Notes under the pieces: generated by a model
Databases searched by the model: none
Seen by the model: the letters and a program-made list of their open reading frames with translations, nothing else
What the model was told of the DNA's origin: nothing
Program-made: the position numbers and the translations under genes
Shown here: positions 1 to 4,808 of the stretch, piece after piece
Numbering within the stretch: the first letter of the stretch is position 1
How the letters are laid out: each line of letters starts with the position of its first letter
Assembly (NCBI GenBank): GCA_022865685.1
Contig: JALHUB010000121.1
Coordinates: 1 to 5,960, forward strand
DNA length: 5,960 bases
Direction of reading: 5' to 3'
Source: Dehalococcoidia bacterium
GTDB taxonomy: Bacteria; Chloroflexota; Dehalococcoidia; DSTF01; JALHUB01

Positions 1-174
1 ATCCTCGTGTCGCTGTTCGTGTTCTACAACATCTTCCCGCTGAACATGTTCCTGCAATACAAGCGAATCGGGCCCTGGCGGGACTATCTCTTCGGCGAGC
101 GCGGCTACATTATGTTAAGCTTGACGGCGAAGTCGCTGCTGGCCTGGCAGGTGTTCGCGGGCACGCTGCGCTAG
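1..174 (+). CDS. Heliorhodopsin, C-terminal part (5' end outside window)
   Basis: The frame is open from base 1 and ends at TAG 172-174, leaving 57 residues. They cover the end of TM6, the TM6-TM7 loop and TM7 of a heliorhodopsin, a retinal-binding seven-helix protein with inverted topology (N-terminus inside the cell). Seen: a hydrophobic stretch ILVSLFVFYNIFPLNMFLQY, then KRIGPWRDYLFGERGY, then SLTAKSLLAWQVFAGTLR. From memory, heliorhodopsin 48C12 has LQYKGKGKW, YLRGERAYI, SLVAKSALAWQIFSGTL at the matching places, so the match is nearly residue by residue. The lysine of the TAKS motif (bases 130-132) corresponds to the Schiff-base lysine, so the chromophore site is intact. The C-terminus stops a few residues after TM7, as usual in the family. 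Type-1 rhodopsins lack the LSLxAKSxLAW pattern. Function in the cell (light sensing, enzyme regulation or transport) cannot be read from this part. The next gene is convergent, 20 bases away, so nothing downstream is co-transcribed. Confidence 0.94.
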   Translation: MLVSLFVFYNIFPLNMFLQYKRIGPWRDYLFGERGYIMLSLTAKSLLAWQVFAGTLR

Positions 175-194
175 GATTCACTGCCGGCCGCACG

Positions 195-482
195 TCACTT
201 CACGAGGTTGTAGACCTCGAACTCGCGGTGCGTGTAGGGCGGCAGGCCCACCTTTCGTATGGCTTCGCGGCCCTCTTCGCCTAGCTCGGCGAGGTGGCGC
301 TCATAAGCTTCTCGCGACTCCCAGACGTCGATCACCGTCAGCGTGTCGCCGGTTAGCCCCGCGAAATGGACGACCAGGCCGGGTGATGCTTCCCTGGTGC
401 CCTTCAGGTGCATCACCTCACTCACTTTTTCGTACTGGGCGAGCGTGCCGCCCGGGATCTCGACGATGATAGCGAAAGCCAT
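195..482 (-). CDS. Small ABM-like dimeric alpha/beta-barrel protein (copy 2 of a tandem pair)
   Basis: A 95-residue protein, starting MAFAIIVEIPGG, with a purine-rich ribosome site GGGAGG (minus strand of 489-494) six bases before the ATG. The length and layout fit the antibiotic-biosynthesis-monooxygenase/dimeric alpha-beta barrel fold: a first beta strand (AFAIIVEI), a helix after GGTLAQYEKV, the strand LVVHFAG, then the hallmark VIDVWESREAYERHL and a final EFEVYNL strand. It shares with the neighbouring gene the opening MA-A-(I/L)-(hydrophobic)-E-(I/F)-PGGT-QY, the VIDVWES block and a closing VYNL, so the two are paralogues from a local duplication. It is the downstream member of a minus-strand operon; 22 bases separate it from the upstream copy. 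Members of this fold include small monooxygenases, haem-degrading enzymes and stress proteins; no residue seen here fixes a reaction, and many short relatives with the VWES block are uncharacterised. It is expected to be cytoplasmic (no signal peptide or membrane segment). Confidence 0.85.
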   Translation of the reverse strand: MAFAIIVEIPGGTLAQYEKVSEVMHLKGTREASPGLVVHFAGLTGDTLTVIDVWESREAYERHLAELGEEGREAIRKVGLPPYTHREFEVYNLVK

Positions 483-504
483 CGGTCGCCTCCCGTCCGC
501 GCTC

Positions 505-828
505 TTACTGCACCGTGCCTATCATGCCGACGGTTGCGGGAAGGCGGACGCCGGCCAGGTTGTAGACCGTGATCTCCTTCGGTGTCGTCGGGACGACGCC
601 GGACAGCCTGATTGCCGGACCCAACTTCTCAGCGAAGTACCTATCGAAGTCGGCGCGCGACTCCCACACGTCGATGACTTGCCAGCCGTTCTTGCTTGGG
701 CCAGCGACGTGGAAGATCAATCCGCGCGGCAGGTCCTCGGTGCCCTTCTCCATGCCAAGCTCCTGGAGTATCTTGTCGTACTGGTCCTGCGTGCCGCCGG
801 GAAACTCCATCAGTAGCGCTATAGCCAT
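505..828 (-). CDS. Small ABM-like dimeric alpha/beta-barrel protein (copy 1 of a tandem pair)
   Basis: A 107-residue protein starting MAIALLMEFPGGTQDQYDKI. The frame is open further up to an ATG at 900, but the start at 828 is preferred: it aligns with the paralogue's MAFAIIVEIPGG, and a purine-rich stretch (GAGGAAAAGGAA) lies directly before it, whereas the extra 24 residues are charged and look unlike the family. Visible elements: strand 1, a helix, the strand GLIFHVAGPS, the block WQVIDVWESRADFDRYF, and the closing strand EITVYNL, followed by a tail of about 17 residues (AGVRLPATVGMIGTVQ) that the downstream copy lacks. The fold suggests a homodimer with a cavity between the sheets; the ligand is unknown. 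This is the promoter-proximal gene of the two-gene minus-strand operon. The stop is TAA at 505-507. Neither a haem-binding histidine pattern nor a known monooxygenase motif stands out, so no reaction is assigned. Confidence 0.85.
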   Translation of the reverse strand: MAIALLMEFPGGTQDQYDKILQELGMEKGTEDLPRGLIFHVAGPSKNGWQVIDVWESRADFDRYFAEKLGPAIRLSGVVPTTPKEITVYNLAGVRLPATVGMIGTVQ

Positions 829-1164
829 TTCCTTTTCCTCTTTCTGCGGCCGAGCGACTTTGAACCCGTGATCGGCCACCTTCAAACGTAGCGCCGCCAT
901 ATGCTGACAGCGTGAGTTTCGCGGCGGCGGCGTGAAGGAAGAATGAAAGAGCTAGATCGGCTGGTCCAGGGGGATGACCAGTTGCGTTTCGGCGTCGAAG
1001 GCCTGCGTCTCGCCTAGGCCGTGAGTCGTGCTACTGGTCGCGACTGCTTGCGTGTCCAACCCCGTGTTTCTCCCCAAAACCATCCTCGACTATACTGACG
1101 CTACTCGGAGTCGGCGAAATTGCATAGCTGCGCGCTCGACGCCGGAAGCAGAGGTATTCTCGGC
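829..1164. other. Divergent intergenic region
   Basis: This 336-base gap lies between the minus-strand ABM-like pair and the plus-strand CoA-ligase operon, so it should hold promoters for both directions. On the plus strand TATACT (1091-1096) is a possible -10 element, with only a poor -35 (TTTCTC, 1067-1072, 18-base spacing). No convincing promoter is seen for the minus-strand pair. The only other content is the possible small minus-strand ORF at 952-1083, listed separately. No repeat or strong terminator hairpin is seen. Confidence 0.5.
952..1083 (-). CDS. Possible small ORF or gene remnant, unknown
   Basis: The minus strand has a 43-codon frame from ATG (1081-1083) to TAG (952-954), closed upstream by TAG at 1090-1092. 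The product reads MVLGRNTGLDTQAVATSS, then TTHGLGETQAFDAETQLV and IPLDQPI. The second half looks coding: it has G/C-ending codons and a protein-like composition ending in a neat IPLDQPI terminus. The ATG is poorly served, because the GAGG just before it leaves no spacing, which favours a truncated gene end over a complete small gene. It points the same way as the ABM-like pair but lies 123 bases upstream of it. I do not recognise the family, and chance remains a real possibility in GC-rich DNA. Confidence 0.3.
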   Translation of the reverse strand: MVLGRNTGLDTQAVATSSTTHGLGETQAFDAETQLVIPLDQPI

Positions 1165-2619
1165 ATGGATAAGGCCTCCCAACTGGACGCTATCTTCTTT
1201 CCGCGCAATCTCGCCGTGATCGGCGTGTCGGCAAATGAGGACACGTTCGGCGGCCGCTTCCTCAAGGCGCTGATCGACTTCGGCTTCAAGGGGAAGCTTT
1301 TCCCGGTGAACCCGAAGGGCGGCGAGGTCTTCGGCCTGAAGATCTACCCCAGGGTGTCCGACATCCCTGAGCCCGTCGACTCCGCCGACATCATGGTGCC
1401 CGCGCAGTCTGTCCCGCAGGTGCTGCGCGAGTGCCTCGCCGCGGGTGTGAAAGGCGCGCAGATCTACAGCTCCGGCTTCTCGGAAACGGGCGACCCGGAA
1501 CGGGCGGCGCTCGAAGAGGAGCTGAAGACGATTGCGGCGCAGGGGATTCGAGTCATCGGCCCCAACTGCTTCGGCGTGTACTGCCCGGCCGGCGGCCACA
1601 CGCTGCTCCCGGGCGGCGACTTCCCGAAGGAGAGCGGGCCTATCGGCTTCATCTCGCAGAGCGGCGGCCACGCGGTCGAGCTGGGTCGCCAGGCGAGGGG
1701 GCGCGGGCTGCGCTTCAGCAAGGCGGTGAGCTACGGGAACGCCTGCGACGTGAACGAGGCCGACCTGCTGGAGTACATGGCGCGCGACCCCGAGACGAAG
1801 GTCATCACGGCGTACCTGGAGGGCCCGCGCGAAGGCAGGCGCTTCTTCGACCTGGTGAAGTCGACGGCGCTGATGAAGCCCATCGTCATCTGGAAGGCCG
1901 GGCTGACGGAGGCGGGAGCGAGGGCCGTGCGTTCGCATACGGGCTCGCTGGGCGGCGAGGAGGCGATCTGGCGGGCGCTGTTCCAGCAGACGGCGGCGAT
2001 CCGCGTCGGCAGCCTGGAGGAGATGGCGGACACGGCGGAGGCGCTGCTGATGCTGCCTCGACACACGGGACGGCGCATCGGCATGGTCGGTGGCGGCGGC
2101 GGCACGAGCGTCGCGGCGACGGACGCGTGTGCGGCTGTTGGGCTGGCGCTGCCGCCGTTCGACGACGCGATGCGAAAGAGGCTGTTGGAGCTTCTGCCGG
2201 TGGCGGGAACGATGATGCGCAACCCGGTCGACGTGGGCGTGCCGCTGGTGCCGCCGGATGTCTTCAGGCGGGTGCTCGAGACCGTCGCGGCGGTGGAGAG
2301 CATCGATACCCTAATCGCGACGCAGCCGTTGTTCTACGTTCTCGGCGGGCACTTCCCGATGCCGGTGCCACGGGACGAGATCGTGCGAATGCTCGTCGAG
2401 GTGCCGGCGGCGGTGCGAGACAAGTCCGGCAAGCCGGTCGTTGTGGTCCTCCCTGTCGGCGGCGAAGAGGTGGAGATGGCGGAGGCGGAGAAGGGCCGTC
2501 GCCGGGCGCGGGACAGGTACCGCGAGATGGGGATACTATCGCTGCCGAGCCTCGATAGGGTGGCGAAGGCGGTAGCGAACGTGGTGACGTATTACGAGAA
2601 GGCCGCGTCGACGGAGTGA
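1165..2619 (+). CDS. NDP-forming acyl-CoA synthetase, alpha-type subunit (CoA-binding/CoA-ligase, no ATP-grasp)
   Basis: A 484-residue cytoplasmic protein of the succinyl-CoA-synthetase superfamily, which interconverts an acyl-CoA plus NDP and phosphate with an acid, CoA and NTP through a phosphohistidine. Domains in order: a Rossmann CoA-binding domain (about 10-135; NLAVIGVSANEDTFGG, VNPKGGEVFG, GPNCFGVY), a first flavodoxin-like ligase domain (about 150-290; SQSGGHAVELG, SYGNACDVNEADLLEYM, and RSHTGSLGG with the presumed phosphorylated His258), and a second one (about 300-470; GGGGGTSVAATDA, NPVDVG). The length equals the alpha part alone; the ATP-grasp beta part present in fused relatives is absent here and downstream, so a partner encoded elsewhere is inferred. 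Start: ATG 1165 with AGAGG at 1150-1154; an in-frame TTG at 1120 would add 15 residues unlike the family. The substrate is not readable. It is followed after 33 bases by a dehydrogenase gene on the same strand, probably one operon. Confidence 0.9.
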   Translation: MDKASQLDAIFFPRNLAVIGVSANEDTFGGRFLKALIDFGFKGKLFPVNPKGGEVFGLKIYPRVSDIPEPVDSADIMVPAQSVPQVLRECLAAGVKGAQIYSSGFSETGDPERAALEEELKTIAAQGIRVIGPNCFGVYCPAGGHTLLPGGDFPKESGPIGFISQSGGHAVELGRQARGRGLRFSKAVSYGNACDVNEADLLEYMARDPETKVITAYLEGPREGRRFFDLVKSTALMKPIVIWKAGLTEAGARAVRSHTGSLGGEEAIWRALFQQTAAIRVGSLEEMADTAEALLMLPRHTGRRIGMVGGGGGTSVAATDACAAVGLALPPFDDAMRKRLLELLPVAGTMMRNPVDVGVPLVPPDVFRRVLETVAAVESIDTLIATQPLFYVLGGHFPMPVPRDEIVRMLVEVPAAVRDKSGKPVVVVLPVGGEEVEMAEAEKGRRRARDRYREMGILSLPSLDRVAKAVANVVTYYEKAASTE

Positions 2620-2636
2620 TGCTTCGTCGCGAAGCA
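2620..2636 (+). other. Small hairpin between the two operon genes
   Basis: Immediately after the TGA of the CoA-ligase gene, TGCTTCG (2620-2626) and CGAAGCA (2630-2636) form a perfect 7-bp stem with a 3-base loop. No T-run follows, so it is not a normal intrinsic terminator. It may protect the upstream message or tune the ratio of the two products. The ribosome site of the next gene (AAGGA, 2641-2645) lies just outside the stem. Confidence 0.5.
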
Positions 2637-2652
2637 GCGAAAGGACGGGGAG

Positions 2653-3417
2653 ATGCCAGAACCATCGTTTGACCTCAGCGGCAGGGTAGCGATCGTGACC
2701 GGCGGCTCGCGCGGCATTGGGAAGGCGATTGCGCTGGCGCTGGCGAGCTACGGCGCGGACGTCGTGGTGGCGAGTCGCAAGCAGGAGGATTTGGACGTCG
2801 TGGCGGGCGAGATCCGCGCGCTGGGGCGGAAGGCGGCGGCAATCGCGACACACATGCGCAGTCGGGAGGACATCGACAAGCTGGTGCAGGCCACGCTCGA
2901 CGAGTTCGGGAAGATCGACATCCTGGTCAACAACGCCGGCACGAATCCCTACTTCGGCCCGCTGCTGGACATGGAGGAGCGCACCTGGGACCAGATAATG
3001 ACGGTCAACCTGAAGGGCTACTACCTCCTGGCGCAGGCGGTGGCGAAGGGGATGGTCGAGAGGAAGTCGGGCAACATCATCAACGTTGCGTCGGTCGGGG
3101 GGAAGCGGGCGTCGCCGGGGCTGGGTTGCTACTCGATCAGCAAGGCCGGCGTACTTATGTTAACTCAGGTTCTGGCGCAGGAACTGGGGCAGCACGGGAT
3201 TCGGGTGAATGCGAGTGCGCCGGGGATCATACAGACGCGTTTCGCGCAGGCGCTGTGGTCGAACGAGGCGATTCTGAAGCGATCGGTGGAGCAGACGCCG
3301 CTGGGTCGCATTGGGCAGCCGGAGGAGATGGCCGGCGTGTGCGTGTGGCTGGCTTCGGACGCCTCAAGCTACGTGACGGGCCAGACGATAGTACTAGATG
3401 GAGGGCAATCGGCGTAG
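2653..3417 (+). CDS. Short-chain dehydrogenase/reductase (classical SDR, DHRS4-like)
   Basis: A 254-residue protein, the standard length for a classical SDR: a cytoplasmic NAD(P)-dependent oxidoreductase acting on an alcohol or ketone. Seen: the cofactor motif TGGSRGIG (16-23); VVVASRK with Arg42 after the second strand, which usually favours NADP(H); NNAG (93-96); and a complete catalytic tetrad Asn119, Ser147, Tyr160, Lys164 (YSISK). The segments HGIRVNASAPGIIQT, PLGRIGQPEEMAG and YVTGQTIVLDGG are typical of the C-terminal half. NNAGTNPYFGP and NVASVGG resemble the DHRS4-like branch (carbonyl or retinol reductases) and generic 3-oxoacyl reductases; the substrate cannot be decided. Start ATG 2653 is set by AAGGA seven bases upstream. 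The 33-base gap to the preceding acyl-CoA synthetase gene suggests co-transcription, so the substrate could be an acyl-CoA or a related oxo/hydroxy acid (inference). All catalytic residues are intact. Confidence 0.95.
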   Translation: MPEPSFDLSGRVAIVTGGSRGIGKAIALALASYGADVVVASRKQEDLDVVAGEIRALGRKAAAIATHMRSREDIDKLVQATLDEFGKIDILVNNAGTNPYFGPLLDMEERTWDQIMTVNLKGYYLLAQAVAKGMVERKSGNIINVASVGGKRASPGLGCYSISKAGVLMLTQVLAQELGQHGIRVNASAPGIIQTRFAQALWSNEAILKRSVEQTPLGRIGQPEEMAGVCVWLASDASSYVTGQTIVLDGGQSA

Positions 3418-3436
3418 GGCGAGAGCACGGCTTTGG

Positions 3437-3466
3437 TTGACAGGATGCTTTGCCCGCCTCTACAAT
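3437..3466 (+). promoter_or_regulatory. Sigma70-type promoter of tRNA-Asp
   Basis: TTGACA (3437-3442) matches the -35 consensus exactly, and TACAAT (3461-3466) is one base off the -10 consensus; the spacer is 18 bases. Transcription would start near 3472-3475, about 25 bases before the tRNA. It lies directly after the SDR gene and is the best promoter in the window. Confidence 0.82.
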
Positions 3467-3471
3467 GATTC

Positions 3472-3487
3472 CGCCGGAGTTCCGGCG
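3472..3487 (+). other. Hairpin in the tRNA leader
   Basis: CGCCGG (3472-3477) and CCGGCG (3482-3487) form a perfect 6-bp GC stem with an AGTT loop at the predicted transcription start. It could cap the pre-tRNA leader. It might also be read as a terminator of the upstream SDR operon, but the downstream tract TAGATTT is not a good T-run. Confidence 0.45.
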
Positions 3488-3498
3488 TAGATTTGGGC

Positions 3499-3575
3499 GG
3501 CCCCGTGGTGTAGCGGACTAACATGCCACCCTGTCACGGTGGAGATCGGGGGTTCGAATCCCCTCGGGGTCGCCA
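3499..3575 (+). tRNA. tRNA-Asp (anticodon GTC)
   Basis: A complete cloverleaf can be drawn. The acceptor stem GGCCCCG (3499-3505) pairs with CGGGGTC (3565-3571), with one G-T pair; the D stem is 3508-3511 with 3521-3524; the anticodon stem CCACC (3526-3530) pairs with GGTGG (3538-3542). The loop CTGTCAC places anticodon GTC at 3533-3535, which reads Asp codons. The variable loop has five bases (3543-3547), and the T arm GGGGG-TTCGAAT-CCCCT is at 3548-3564. Discriminator G3572 is the expected base for tRNA-Asp, and CCA (3573-3575) is encoded. It sits alone between its own promoter and terminator. Confidence 0.97.
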
Positions 3576-3595
3576 GACACGACATTTGAACGGCC

Positions 3596-3632
3596 GAACC
3601 GCACTGACAGCCATTGCGGTTCTTTCCTTTTC
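3596..3632 (+). terminator. Intrinsic terminator of tRNA-Asp
   Basis: GAACCGCA (3596-3603) and TGCGGTTC (3615-3622) form a perfect 8-bp stem with an 11-base loop, followed by the pyrimidine tract TTTCCTTTTC (3623-3632). It starts 20 bases after the tRNA CCA, which fits a monocistronic tRNA unit. Confidence 0.75.
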
Positions 3633-3668
3633 AGGTACCGCGCCCGAATCGAAGGTCACGAGCGATCG

Positions 3669-3821
3669 TCTGTCAGCGACGACAACGATGTCGATGTCTT
3701 TCGTCTCACGCATCAGGCGCGTGACCAGCGAGCCGCGCATAATCTCCTCCCAGCGGCTCGGCGCCGACTGACCCATCACGATCATCGTCGTCTTGTGCTC
3801 GTTGACGTAAGCGTCAGCCTG
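3669..3821 (-). pseudogene. Remnant of a KdpD-type universal-stress-like domain
   Basis: The minus strand reads QADAYVNEHKTTMIVMGQ, then SAPSRWEEIMRGSLVTRL and MRETKDIDIVVVADR. This matches the end of the Usp-like domain in the N-terminal region of KdpD potassium-sensor kinases, whose pattern as I recall it is EH-x-IVxG-(5)-RW-(4)-GS-(3)-L-(5)-DIDV. Only about 51 codons remain. Upstream, an in-frame TGA occurs at 3834-3836 and no other minus-strand frame between 3822 and 3900 continues the domain. Downstream, the frame runs without homology through the tRNA terminator and the tRNA itself. There is no KdpD sensor, membrane or kinase part, and the flanking genes are unrelated. It is best seen as a decayed or recombined fragment; the ATG at 3783-3785 lies inside the domain, so it is not a plausible start. 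A stand-alone Usp protein that has decayed is the alternative origin. The rest of the gap 3576-3885 holds only the tRNA terminator. Confidence 0.7.
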
Positions 3822-3885
3822 CCTCGACGCCGATCATTAGGGGTTCCCCTGATTGACGCCCCCTTCGACGGGAATAGAATTGAAG

Positions 3886-4689
3886 ATGGTGTGCGGGGCA
3901 AAGGAAGGCGAACCTTTGCACGTCGATATCCTCGCTCGCGGCCAAAGCGCCGGCCCGGCGCTGCGCTGCCCCTTCTTCGTCGTCGCGGGAGACTGCGAGC
4001 CGTCCGCAGCCTGCGATCACCGCTGCTCCCTGACGAACCCGCGCTTTTGGCGTCCGAGCGTCGACCTGGAATCGACCACGTGCATGGCACCGCGGTTCGC
4101 GCGCTGCCCTCGCTTCATGGCCGCCTCGGGTTCGACAGCGCGAGGTGACGCCGCGTCGCGGCTACCCGATTCGCGGAGCTTGGAGGCTGAGCGCACGCTG
4201 AGATGGATCGGCGTGGGAGCGCTCGGTTGCGTCGCGGGCGTCGCTATCAGCGCCCTGGTTTTCCTGCTGCTTCCCGGCCCGGGGGGCAGGACGGACGGCA
4301 GCCTGCAGTCGGACGTGGCCGGCATCGTGGCAACGGCAGCGCCGAGGACGCCCGTCGACAGCGGATTCGGCCGCCGCTACCAGATGACCGAGGCAGAGGA
4401 GAGAGCGGAAATCCCCAGGCCGGTCCGACGGGCCGTGACCGCCGCCCCTCAGGTCGACGCGGAGTACCGCGAACCCTCAACGGAGCCGGCACCAACGGCG
4501 GCTTTCGCCGGGGGCGAGCCGGCTGGTCCCAACGAGGCGACGCACGTCGTCGAAGAGGGCGAGACGCTCTGGGGGATCGCGGCCGACAACGGAGTGGACG
4601 TGAGCGACCTCGCCGCGCGCAACGGCCTCCCAGAGGACGCACTGGTCGTGACAGGCGAAATGCTTGTCATTCCCGCGGCCAGTCCGTAG
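3886..4689 (+). CDS. Single-pass membrane protein: N-terminal four-Cys motif, TM segment, C-terminal LysM domain
   Basis: A 267-residue protein in three parts. Residues 27-77 carry a cysteine motif, CPFF-(n)-DHRC-(n)-LE-(n)-C-(n)-FARCPRF, with Cys28, Cys47, Cys66 and Cys74 spaced 18, 18 and 7 residues apart (Cys37 and Cys43 lie between). Residues 107-130 form one hydrophobic helix (WIGVGALGCVAGVAISALVF and onward) preceded by arginines, so the N-terminal part should lie in the cytoplasm and the rest outside. A disordered, Pro/Ala/Glu-rich linker leads to a LysM domain at about 219-263 (THVVEEGETLWGIAADNGVD, then LAARNGLPEDALVV and MLVIP), which binds peptidoglycan or related glycans. I recall similar CPF-to-CPRF cysteine motifs with LysM in Chloroflexota proteins, without known function; metal or Fe-S binding is an inference. 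Start: ATG 3886 has only a weak ribosome site (GAAG, or GGGAA at 3870-3874); TTG 3853 is the alternative and adds 11 residues. The 3' end converges on the surface-protein gene. Confidence 0.82.
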   Translation: MVCGAKEGEPLHVDILARGQSAGPALRCPFFVVAGDCEPSAACDHRCSLTNPRFWRPSVDLESTTCMAPRFARCPRFMAASGSTARGDAASRLPDSRSLEAERTLRWIGVGALGCVAGVAISALVFLLLPGPGGRTDGSLQSDVAGIVATAAPRTPVDSGFGRRYQMTEAEERAEIPRPVRRAVTAAPQVDAEYREPSTEPAPTAAFAGGEPAGPNEATHVVEEGETLWGIAADNGVDVSDLAARNGLPEDALVVTGEMLVIPAASP

Positions 4690-4808
4690 GACCAGCCCTA
4701 GCCAACGCCTTTCCCTGCGGCGCGTCTTCAGCCAGGGCAGATCACACCTGATCGGGCAACTTGGGCTCCAGATTGTCTGCTAGTGGGGAAACGATCTTGC
4801 CGGCCGAC
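4690..4808. other. Convergent intergenic gap
   Basis: These 119 bases separate the 3' ends of the LysM protein gene (+) and the surface-protein gene (-). No ORF is supported. A 9-bp stem with one G-T pair (4796-4804 with 4820-4828) overlaps the end of the minus-strand gene and could help end transcription, but it lacks a clean T-run. Confidence 0.4.

Noticed and set aside
829..900. Earlier ATG (900) for the ABM-like copy 1
   Set aside because: The paralogue starts at the position equal to 828, and a purine-rich ribosome site precedes 828.
1120..1164. TTG start at 1120 for the CoA-ligase
   Set aside because: The extra 15 residues do not resemble the family, and ATG 1165 has a usable AGAGG site; GGAG at 1107-1110 keeps the alternative barely possible.
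1090..2064. Long minus-strand ORF (324 codons) opposite the CoA-ligase gene
   Set aside because: Its product is Arg/Ala-rich with no domain pattern, and it lies antisense to a gene with clear motifs; this is a GC-rich shadow.
1431..2558. Plus-strand ORF (375 codons) in another frame of the CoA-ligase gene
   Set aside because: The product is Arg/Gly/Ala-rich low-complexity sequence and the in-frame gene is intact, so it is a shadow and not a frameshift.
3534..3785. An 83-codon minus-strand ORF as a complete gene
   Set aside because: Its last residues (RGDSNPRSPP) are translated from the antisense of the tRNA, a classic false ORF; only the 3669-3821 part carries real homology, as a remnant.
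3839..3850. Palindrome AGGGG-TT-CCCCT before the LysM gene
   Set aside because: A two-base loop cannot form a hairpin, and nothing links it to a known operator; probably chance.
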